This document shows positions 1 through 6,516 of a stretch of DNA of 6,516 nt, in pieces (the first letter of the stretch is position 1; every line of letters begins with the position of its first letter). The stretch is from Oscillospiraceae bacterium (lineage in GTDB: Bacteria; Bacillota; Clostridia; Oscillospirales; Ruminococcaceae), in NCBI GenBank assembly GCA_016302655.1, contig JAEDNF010000095.1, positions 1 to 6,516 of the forward strand. The letters are read 5' to 3'. The translations under genes and the position numbers were made by a program. The notes beneath the pieces are model-generated. The model was not told the origin of the DNA and searched no databases. It worked only from the letters and a program-made list of their open reading frames with translations.

Positions 1-641
1 AGTTCTTTTTCATTGGAACATACATTATCGCTGTCGTTAAGGTCAAGATAGAGATGAACCGAAGGCGCCGAAAAATACAGCACCGTGTCAACCCATTGAT
101 CAAGGTCATTTGCTCTTAAGATCGACTTGATTATATCCCTTTGCCGTCTCATCTGCTTTATGGGGCTGGTCATCACCGTTTCGGTGGTCTTTCCGTCACG
201 GTAGATTTTTCTCTGCGTCCAGTATTCAGCCTTATGATCTCCGTATATGTATCCCGAATGATTTTTGACTTCTATTATCATTATGAACCTGTCACACATA
301 ACAAGCAGGTCTATCTCACTGCGGTTTTTCTTATAGCGTACTGGCAGGTTTGCAAATACAGTATACCCTTCGCCCAGTTTTTTTACCGATTTTAACAGCG
401 ACTTTTCTCCTCTGAAGCCGGAGATAAGAGCGTTATACCTCTTAGTGATATAAAAATTCCAAAAAGCGGCTAATGCCATGACCGCTATGAAAATATATCC
501 GAGTACAGCGTTTGTATATAAAGAAAAACCGATATAGCATACAAGCAGAATAACCGGCAGAATACCAAGAACTATCTGAAGTATGAACAGCACGGTTATT
601 TTCTTGAAATTATCGTATCCGTGTTTGTATATATCAGGCAA
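1..641 (-). CDS. NERD-domain (nuclease-related) membrane protein, C-terminus cut by window edge
   Basis: An open frame on the minus strand runs from a TTG at 641-639 to the window edge, giving 213 complete codons and no stop. An in-frame TAG lies upstream and no ATG or GTG lies between, so TTG is the only good start. It has an AAGGTGG ribosome site 6 nt upstream. Residues about 15-36 and 44-63 are hydrophobic and look like two membrane helices. From about residue 77 the protein matches the NERD family: FRGE, then YTVFANLPV, then EIDLLV (D111), then IIEVKNHSG (E124, K126) and a later W141. D111 with E124-x-K126 fits a PD-(D/E)xK nuclease core. The domain is probably cytoplasmic and tethered by the helices. 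NERD proteins are predicted nucleases, but their substrates are mostly unknown, so I give no process. The remaining C-terminus could hold a further domain. The gene is transcribed divergently from ychF. Confidence 0.85.
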   Translation of the reverse strand, partial: MPDIYKHGYDNFKKITVLFILQIVLGILPVILLVCYIGFSLYTNAVLGYIFIAVMALAAFWNFYITKRYNALISGFRGEKSLLKSVKKLGEGYTVFANLPVRYKKNRSEIDLLVMCDRFIMIIEVKNHSGYIYGDHKAEYWTQRKIYRDGKTTETVMTSPIKQMRRQRDIIKSILRANDLDQWVDTVLYFSAPSVHLYLDLNDSDNVCSNEKE

Positions 642-662
642 AAGCTCACCACCTTCAAAATA

Positions 663-691
663 ATTATACTAAACTTTACAAAGCAAGTCAA
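663..691 (-). promoter_or_regulatory. Sigma-A promoter for the NERD gene
   Basis: Read on the minus strand, TTGACT (691-686) is followed by a 17-nt spacer and a perfect TATAAT (668-663). Transcription would start near 656, leaving a leader of only about 15 nt that contains the AAGGTGG ribosome site before the TTG start at 641. Confidence 0.8.
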
Positions 692-709
692 TAAAATATC
701 TCTCCCCAC

Positions 710-738
710 TTGAAAAAAATTGTTTTTAGTGTTATACT
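710..738 (+). promoter_or_regulatory. Sigma-A promoter for ychF
   Basis: TTGAAA (710-715), a 17-nt spacer and TATACT (733-738) form a good housekeeping promoter. The start point would be near 745, about 43 nt before the ychF ATG. Its -35 box lies 18 nt from the -35 box of the divergent NERD promoter, so the two polymerase sites are back to back. The promoter sits inside the in-frame N-terminal extension of ychF, which argues that the extension is not translated. Confidence 0.75.
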
Positions 739-787
739 GTATTGGATTATCACAGCGGTATATGCTGAAAGAAAGGTTGACATAATA

Positions 788-1882
788 ATGAAGTTAGGTA
801 TGGTAGGTCTGCCGAATGTCGGCAAAAGCACCTTATTCAATGCACTTACAAACGCAGGAGCAGAGTCTGCAAACTATCCCTTCTGCACAATAGAGCCCAA
901 TGTCGGCATCGTATCTGTTCCCGATGAGCGTCTTGACGAGCTTGCAAAGATGTATAACCCCGAAAAATTCACTCCGGCAACTCTTGAGTTCGTCGATATT
1001 GCCGGACTTGTTAAGGGCGCATCAAAAGGCGAAGGACTTGGCAACAAGTTCTTGTCTAATATCCGTGAGGTTGACGCAATTGTCCATGTTGTCCGTTGTT
1101 TTGAAGATGATAACATCATTCATGTAGACGGAAAGATAGGCGCCGCAAGGGATATCGAAACGATAAATCTGGAGCTTGTTTTCTCGGATATAGAGATAGT
1201 ACAGAGAAGAATAGACAGAGAGAAAAAGCAGATGAAGGGCGACAAGAGCCTTGCGGCGGAAGTTGAATTTCTTGAAAAGCTGCTCGCTCATCTTGAGGAA
1301 GGAAAGTCGGCAAGATCGTACCCTTACACGGAAACTGAGCTTGAAATGGTAAAGGCTTCTCCCCTGCTGTCAAATAAGCCTGTTATATATGCCGCTAACC
1401 TTTCGGAAGCGGATTTCACGGGCAATATTGAAAACAACGAGCAGTACAAGGCTGTATGCGAGATAGCAAAGTCCGAAAACAGCGTTGTGCTCCCTATATG
1501 CGCTCAGATAGAAGCGGAAATAGCCGATATGTCGGCTGAAGATAAGGAAATGTTCTTATCGGAGCTCGGTCTTAAAGAATCCGGTCTTAACCGAATCATT
1601 AAGCAGGGCTACAGCCTTCTCGGACTTATTTCATATCTGACGGCTGGCGTTCAGGAGGTTCGTGCGTGGACAATAACAAACGGCACAAAGGCTCCTCAGG
1701 CGGCAGGAAAGATACACACCGATTTTGAAAAAGGATTTATCAGAGCGGAGATAGTATCCTTCGACGACCTGATGAAATGCGGCAGTATGGCTGCGGCAAA
1801 GGAAAAAGGTCTTGTCCGTCTCGAAGGCAAGGATTATGTAATGCGTGACGGCGATGTCGTTCTCTTCAGATTCAATGTGTAA
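788..1882 (+). CDS. ychF: Ribosome-binding ATPase YchF (OLA1 family, redox-regulated)
   Basis: The 364-residue protein has the usual YchF length when begun at ATG 788, giving [15 protein letters not shown]. The frame stays open upstream to a TTG at 710, but that part would encode a hydrophobic stretch lying over the promoter, so I reject it. The P-loop GLPNVGKS is at residues 7-14 and the G3 motif DIAGL at 70-74. The G4 position reads N204-L-S-E207 instead of NKxD, the family signature tied to ATP rather than GTP preference. H112 in NIIHVDG corresponds to the conserved histidine of this family. A helical, charged insertion spans about 125-185, and a TGS domain spans about 280-362 ([17 protein letters not shown] onward). 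The ribosome site GAAAGG (771-776) lies 11 nt upstream, slightly far. YchF binds ribosomes and is reported to restrain the oxidative stress response in E. coli. No intrinsic terminator follows, so readthrough into rplU is possible. Confidence 0.97.
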   Translation: MKLGMVGLPNVGKSTLFNALTNAGAESANYPFCTIEPNVGIVSVPDERLDELAKMYNPEKFTPATLEFVDIAGLVKGASKGEGLGNKFLSNIREVDAIVHVVRCFEDDNIIHVDGKIGAARDIETINLELVFSDIEIVQRRIDREKKQMKGDKSLAAEVEFLEKLLAHLEEGKSARSYPYTETELEMVKASPLLSNKPVIYAANLSEADFTGNIENNEQYKAVCEIAKSENSVVLPICAQIEAEIADMSAEDKEMFLSELGLKESGLNRIIKQGYSLLGLISYLTAGVQEVRAWTITNGTKAPQAAGKIHTDFEKGFIRAEIVSFDDLMKCGSMAAAKEKGLVRLEGKDYVMRDGDVVLFRFNV

Positions 1883-1914
1883 GCGCAGTATACCGCAAAA
1901 AATCAAAAAAATGC

Positions 1915-1943
1915 TTGACAAAGCAGTGTCTATTTGATATAAT
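1915..1943 (+). promoter_or_regulatory. Consensus sigma-A promoter for the rplU operon
   Basis: TTGACA (1915-1920), exactly 17 nt of spacer and TATAAT (1938-1943) match the housekeeping consensus at all twelve positions. This fits the high demand for ribosomal proteins. Initiation is expected around G1950, leaving a 5' leader of about 100 nt before rplU. Confidence 0.9.
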
Positions 1944-1949
1944 TATATC

Positions 1950-2042
1950 GCCGCATGTGCAGGGTAATGAAGAAAACGGCTTAACAAAGCGGTTTCACCT
2001 CAATCAGCGAGAATTTAACAAGATGCCGAAAGGCAAGAAAGG
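1950..2042 (+). promoter_or_regulatory. Structured 5' leader of rplU, candidate L21 leader element
   Basis: About 100 nt of untranslated leader separate the promoter from rplU. Visible structure includes an imperfect hairpin, AAACGGCTT (1974-1982) with AAGCGGTTT (1987-1995), with eight of nine pairs, a G-G mismatch and an AACA loop. It also includes a short hairpin TGCC-GAAA-GGCA (2024-2035) with a GNRA tetraloop, just upstream of the ribosome site AGAAAGG (2036-2042). A competing pairing of GCCG (1950-1953) with CGGC (1977-1980) is possible. AGG (1961-1963) could also pair with CCT (1998-2000). Firmicutes commonly carry an L21 leader RNA at this position, thought to be an autoregulatory site for L21. 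I infer membership from position and structure, not from a covariance match. Confidence 0.55.
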
Positions 2043-2051
2043 TTTGAAAAA

Positions 2052-2357
2052 ATGTACGCAATTATTGAAACAGGCGGAAAGCAGTACCAGGTAAAAGAAG
2101 GCGACGAGATCTTCGTTGAAAAGCTCGATGTAGAAGGCGAGTTCACCATTGATAAGGTTATCATGGTAGGCAAGGATGACGGCGCAGTTGTAGGCGCTCC
2201 TTATGTTGAAGGTGCAAGCGTTAAGGCTTCTCTCATCAAGAACGGCAAGGCTAAGAAGGTTACGGTATTCACCTACAAGCCCAAGAAGAGCAGCAAGCGC
2301 AAGATGGGCCACAGACAGCCCTACAGCAAGATCAAGATCGAAGCTATCAACGCTTAA
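2052..2357 (+). CDS. rplU: 50S ribosomal protein L21
   Basis: The 101-residue product is full length for bL21 and begins with the family hallmark [14 protein letters not shown]. The C-terminal half is strongly basic ([25 protein letters not shown]), which is where L21 contacts 23S rRNA. The start at 2052 has AGAAAGG at 2036-2042, 9 nt upstream. The gene is first in the rplU-prp-rpmA unit, behind a consensus promoter and a structured leader. It ends only 5 nt before prp. Confidence 0.98.
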   Translation: MYAIIETGGKQYQVKEGDEIFVEKLDVEGEFTIDKVIMVGKDDGAVVGAPYVEGASVKASLIKNGKAKKVTVFTYKPKKSSKRKMGHRQPYSKIKIEAINA

Positions 2358-2362
2358 GTTTT

Positions 2363-2686
2363 ATGATTGAAGCTGTGTTTGCCGTAAAAGGCGACAGATT
2401 CATCGGTTTTACCGTTAACGGACATTCGGGTTTTGCCGAGAGCGGAAACGATATAATATGCGCAGGAGTTTCAAGCGCACTTATGCTGACGGTAAATACG
2501 ATAACGGATTTTTTCGGTGCAGCCGCCGATATTGATATCACTCCCGAAAACGAGGGATATGCAAGATTAAGGCTTATGACGCCTTATCCCGACAATGCCT
2601 GCACAATGTTGAAATCCTTTTATACGCATCTTACAATTCTTGAAGAAGAATACGGACACATAAATGTCCGTACCGAACAGTGTTGA
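2363..2686 (+). CDS. prp: Ribosomal-processing cysteine protease Prp (YsxB family)
   Basis: The 107-residue protein has the usual Prp size and shows the catalytic block GHSGFAESGNDIICAGVS, with His21 and Cys33 separated as in characterised Prp enzymes. Prp removes the N-terminal extension of ribosomal protein L27 that is found in Firmicutes and related phyla. That processing is essential in Staphylococcus aureus. The gene lies between rplU and rpmA, its standard place. The L27 encoded 30 nt downstream carries the matching extension, so enzyme and substrate are both present. The start ATG follows the rplU stop by 5 nt and has no recognisable Shine-Dalgarno sequence, which suggests translation coupled to rplU at a modest level. 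A perfect 8-bp inverted repeat lies in the last codons. Confidence 0.96.
   Translation: MIEAVFAVKGDRFIGFTVNGHSGFAESGNDIICAGVSSALMLTVNTITDFFGAAADIDITPENEGYARLRLMTPYPDNACTMLKSFYTHLTILEEEYGHINVRTEQC
2651..2672 (+). repeat. Inverted repeat (hairpin) at the 3' end of prp
   Basis: TACGGACA (2651-2658) and TGTCCGTA (2665-2672) are perfect inverted copies around a 6-nt loop CATAAA. The hairpin lies inside the prp coding sequence, ending 11 nt before its stop codon and 44 nt before rpmA. It has no U-run, so it is not an intrinsic terminator. It could act as an RNA processing or stability element that raises rpmA mRNA relative to prp. It could also be chance within coding sequence. Confidence 0.5.
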
Positions 2687-2716
2687 CACAACACACAGGA
2701 TGAAAGGAAAAATGAT

Positions 2717-2995
2717 ATGATTAAAATCAGCTTACAGCACTTTGCTCATAAAAAAGGTATGGGTTCTACAAAGAACGGCCGTGACAGCGAATCCAAGAGA
2801 CTCGGCGTTAAGCGTGCAGACGGTCAGTATGTACTCGCAGGCAACATCCTCGTTCGCCAGAGAGGCACACATATTCATCCCGGTAACAATGTAGGCCGCG
2901 GTTCTGATGATACATTATTTGCTCTTACAAGCGGCAAGGTAAAGTTTGAACGCCTCGGCAAAGATCGCAAGCAGGTCAGCGTTTACGCCGACTAA
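2717..2995 (+). CDS. rpmA: 50S ribosomal protein L27 with Prp-cleaved N-terminal extension
   Basis: The 92-residue product matches bL27: [21 protein letters not shown] near the start, then [24 protein letters not shown]. The mature N-terminus reaches toward the peptidyl transferase centre. The first nine residues, MIKISLQHF, are the Firmicutes extension removed by Prp, with the expected cut between F9 and A10. Most relatives read LQFF before the cut, while this one reads LQHF. The start at 2717 has AAAGG at 2703-2707, 9 nt upstream. An ATG at 2712 is out of frame. A strong intrinsic terminator begins 13 nt after the stop. Confidence 0.98.
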   Translation: MIKISLQHFAHKKGMGSTKNGRDSESKRLGVKRADGQYVLAGNILVRQRGTHIHPGNNVGRGSDDTLFALTSGKVKFERLGKDRKQVSVYAD

Positions 2996-3007
2996 TCTAA
3001 ATCAATC

Positions 3008-3034
3008 AAGGCGGGTATGTTTCCCGCCTTTTTT
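3008..3034 (+). terminator. Intrinsic terminator after rpmA
   Basis: The stem AAGGCGGG (3008-3015) pairs perfectly with CCCGCCTT (3023-3030) around a 7-nt loop. The T-run spans 3029-3034, so the last two stem pairs overlap it. It should end most transcripts from the rplU promoter and so separates the ribosomal protein genes from obgE. Confidence 0.93.
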
Positions 3035-3119
3035 GTGTATAAGGCTTCCTGCATTATCGGCTGTGATATGCGCACAATAATACAGTAAGGTCAATCACCG
3101 TGTCGGCAGAAAGAGGTAA

Positions 3120-4795
<1,676 letters not shown>

Positions 4796-4815
4796 CTTAC
4801 GAGAGAAGGATCGCT

Positions 4816-5667
4816 ATGAAAGCGTCAACAAAACGCACACTTATAGATATTCCGGTAATAATTATATCGAGCTTTATATTCTCCTGCGGTCTTAAGACCT
4901 TTACCGCACCTAACGGGATCGCTCCGGGCGGCGCGTCGGGAATATGCGTTGTACTTGCCTACCTTACGGGTCTTAACGAAGGTGTGCTGTACTTTATTGT
5001 AAATATACCTCTTATTATTATCGGGTTTATTTTTCTTGGCAGAAAGCTCATGCTCAAGACTCTTCTCTCGATAGTTACCATAACAATTGCTACCGACTAT
5101 GTTTTCACATATATTCCTCATTATGAAGGAAACGAAATGCTGGCGGCAATATTCGGCGGTCTGCTTATCGGCGCAGGACTGGGACTATGTTATTCCCGTG
5201 AAGGAACGGGCGGCGGTACCGATATACTTAACCGCCTGATTTACAAACGGTTTCCGCAGATAAGCATAGGCGCTATTACATTCGCTACCGACCTTGCGGT
5301 GATTATTATAGCCGCCTGCGTCTTCGGAACGCTGGAATCGGCGCTTTATGCGATAATAGCGATATTTGTTTCGTCTAAGATGATAGATATTATCGTATAC
5401 GGAAGCTATGAAGGCAAGATGCTGCTTATATTCAGCGACAGATCCGAAGATATAGCGAAAAAAATAACAGATTCGGGCAGAGGCGTTACCTTCTTAAGCG
5501 GAAAGGGCGCATACAGCGGCGAAAACAAGCAGGTTATCTGCTGTGCCGTGCGTAAAAACGACTATGTCAAAATCAAGCGTTATGTTAAAGAAGCCGATCC
5601 CTCGGCTTTTATGATAATTTCGAGCGCTAAGGAAGTACTCGGAAAAGGTTTCAATGAAATTAATTGA
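4816..5667 (+). CDS. YitT family membrane protein with DUF2179 domain
   Basis: The 283-residue protein matches the YitT/DUF161 family. An N-terminal membrane part has about five to six hydrophobic helices, roughly at residues 9-28, 56-75, 80-99, 108-125, 150-172 and 175-195. A soluble DUF2179 domain follows from about 200. Family marks include APNGIAPGGASGI near residue 31, EGTGGGTDILNR at 129-140 and, in the tail, GRGVTFLSGKGAYSG, DPSAFMII and GKGF. Its transported substrate or cellular role is not established for most members, so I assign none. ATG 4816 follows GAGAAGGA (4803-4810) by 5 nt. It lies 20 nt after mrnC and 23 nt before yebC, on the same strand, so it is probably cotranscribed. 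It is the only gene of this operon without a clear tie to translation. Bacterial genomes often carry several paralogs. Confidence 0.92.
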   Translation: MKASTKRTLIDIPVIIISSFIFSCGLKTFTAPNGIAPGGASGICVVLAYLTGLNEGVLYFIVNIPLIIIGFIFLGRKLMLKTLLSIVTITIATDYVFTYIPHYEGNEMLAAIFGGLLIGAGLGLCYSREGTGGGTDILNRLIYKRFPQISIGAITFATDLAVIIIAACVFGTLESALYAIIAIFVSSKMIDIIVYGSYEGKMLLIFSDRSEDIAKKITDSGRGVTFLSGKGAYSGENKQVICCAVRKNDYVKIKRYVKEADPSAFMIISSAKEVLGKGFNEIN

Positions 5668-5690
5668 TATAACAGAAAGGAAAGACCGAT

Positions 5691-6422
5691 ATGTCAGGAC
5701 ACTCAAAATGGAGCACCATCAAGAGAAAAAAAGGTGAGAAGGACGGCGCAAGAGCTAAGGTATTTACCAAGATAAGCCGTGAGATAATAGTTGCCATCAA
5801 GGAAGGCGGCGGAGATCCCAACAACAACGCCAAGCTCGCCACACTTATACAGAAGGCTAAGTCAAACAATATCACCAACGATAACATTGACAGACTTATC
5901 AAAAAGGCTGTCGGCGGCGGAGAGAAGAGCGACTACGAGAACTGCGTATATGAAGGATACGGTCCCAACGGTGTTGCTGTAATAGTTGACTGCCTTACCG
6001 ATAACAGAAACAGAACAGCAGGCGAGATCCGTCATTACTTTGATAAGTTCGGCGGAAATATGGGCACAAGCGGCTGTGTTTCATTTATGTTCAGCTTAAA
6101 GGGCATAATCGTGCTTGACAACGAAGAAGGTGATATAGACGAAGACAAGGCTATGGAGGATATCCTTGAAGCCGGCGGAGATGACTTCAGCTTTGAAGAC
6201 GGCTGTGTTGAAATCACAACCGATCCCAAGGAAGTTGAAAATGTTGCAAACGCATTAAGAGATATGGGCTATAATGTTGTATCCGCCGAAGCAGAACAGG
6301 TTCCCTCGACATACACAACGCTTACCGACGAGGAGCATATAAAGAAGATGAACCTTCTGCTTGAAACACTCGACGATAACGACGATGTGCAGAATGTATG
6401 GCATAACTGGGATATGGACTGA
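5691..6422 (+). CDS. yebC: YebC/PmpR family protein (translation or transcription regulator)
   Basis: The 243-residue protein is full length for the YebC family. Marks are the N-terminal MSGHSKWSTIKRKKG, the helical region AKLATLIQKAKSNNITNDNIDR (48-68), YEGYGP (87-92), TDNRNRT (103-109) and GGNMGTSGCVSFMF (121-134). The C-terminus is acidic and ends in WHNWDMD. Members were first described as DNA-binding transcription regulators (PmpR of Pseudomonas). More recent work on bacterial YebC and mitochondrial TACO1 links the family to relief of ribosome stalling at proline-rich stretches. Its position behind ribosome genes fits the second role better, though that is inference. ATG 5691 follows AGAAAGGA (5674-5681) by 9 nt. 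It is the last gene of the obgE group and is followed by a strong terminator. Confidence 0.96.
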   Translation: MSGHSKWSTIKRKKGEKDGARAKVFTKISREIIVAIKEGGGDPNNNAKLATLIQKAKSNNITNDNIDRLIKKAVGGGEKSDYENCVYEGYGPNGVAVIVDCLTDNRNRTAGEIRHYFDKFGGNMGTSGCVSFMFSLKGIIVLDNEEGDIDEDKAMEDILEAGGDDFSFEDGCVEITTDPKEVENVANALRDMGYNVVSAEAEQVPSTYTTLTDEEHIKKMNLLLETLDDNDDVQNVWHNWDMD

Positions 6423-6471
6423 TAGGTACATATCAGACTGTCGATAAACCCACGCACCGCTTATAAACGCC

Positions 6472-6499
6472 AAAAGTGCGGCACGATGCCGCACTTTTT
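6472..6499 (+). terminator. Intrinsic terminator after yebC
   Basis: AAAAGTGCGGC (6472-6482) pairs perfectly with GCCGCACTTTT (6488-6498) around a 5-nt loop ACGAT, with the T-run at 6495-6499. It lies about 50 nt after the yebC stop and closes the obgE-mrnC-yitT-yebC unit. The stem is AT-flanked on both sides, so some activity on the minus strand is possible. Confidence 0.92.
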
Positions 6500-6516
6500 G
6501 ATGTTCAATATATGGC

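Noticed and set aside
141..395. Plus-strand 84-residue reading frame
   Set aside because: It is the shadow of the minus-strand NERD gene, which has recognisable domain motifs, a promoter and a ribosome site. The plus frame has none of these.
710..787. In-frame N-terminal extension of ychF from a TTG at 710 (26 extra residues, hydrophobic)
   Set aside because: The sigma-A promoter at 710-738 lies inside it. The product from ATG 788 has the standard YchF start and length, and a ribosome site lies upstream of 788 while none precedes 710.
777..804. TTGACA at 777-782 followed by TATGGT at 799-804, a possible second ychF promoter
   Set aside because: The -10 box is poor, the spacer is 16 nt, and transcription would start inside the ychF coding sequence. 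A better promoter lies upstream.
1883..1914. Possible terminator after ychF (GCG...CGC followed by A-runs)
   Set aside because: The stem is only 3 bp and is followed by adenines, not thymines, on the plus strand.
2683..2721. TTGACA across the prp stop codon as a promoter for rpmA
   Set aside because: The only -10-like box (TATGAT, 2716-2721) is 27 nt away, too far for sigma-A, and it overlaps the rpmA start.
3061..3085. Short dyad TGTG/CACA with outer CTGT/ACAG upstream of obgE, a possible operator
   Set aside because: The inner stem is only 4 bp with a 7-nt loop and the outer pairing is not in register. This is expected by chance.

Overview
The window looks like chromosomal core DNA from a low-to-mid GC Gram-positive bacterium of the class Clostridia. 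A Ruminococcus-like member of the Oscillospiraceae is my best guess, by inference only. Two things place it in the Firmicutes. The first is the rplU-prp-rpmA-obgE order, with a Prp-type protease and an L27 that carries the N-terminal extension Prp removes. The second is a set of textbook sigma-A promoters and AGAAAGG-type ribosome binding sites.

Layout: positions 1-641 hold the 5' two thirds of a minus-strand gene for a membrane-anchored NERD-domain (nuclease-related) protein, cut by the window edge. Positions 642-787 are a compact divergent promoter region. Positions 788-1882 encode the ATPase YchF. A near-perfect sigma-A promoter (1915-1943) and a structured leader of about 100 nt then precede rplU (L21), prp (L27-processing cysteine protease) and rpmA (L27), and this unit ends at a strong intrinsic terminator (3008-3034). 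A second group follows: obgE, mrnC (Mini-RNase III, overlapping obgE by 4 nt), a YitT-family membrane protein, and yebC. It is closed by another strong terminator (6472-6499).

How the genes fit together: apart from the NERD and YitT proteins, everything here serves the ribosome. L21 and L27 are 50S proteins. Prp matures L27. Obg is a 50S assembly GTPase. Mini-III trims 23S rRNA precursor ends. YchF binds ribosomes. YebC-family proteins have been linked to relief of ribosome stalling as well as to transcription control. The YitT protein is the odd member of its operon.

I do not see an undescribed system. The points worth a second look concern regulation: the rplU leader, a hairpin at the 3' end of prp, a prp start without a Shine-Dalgarno sequence, the terminator that splits rpmA from obgE, and a variant Prp cleavage motif (LQHF) in L27. 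There is no CRISPR array, tRNA, rRNA, insertion sequence or sign of recent transfer.
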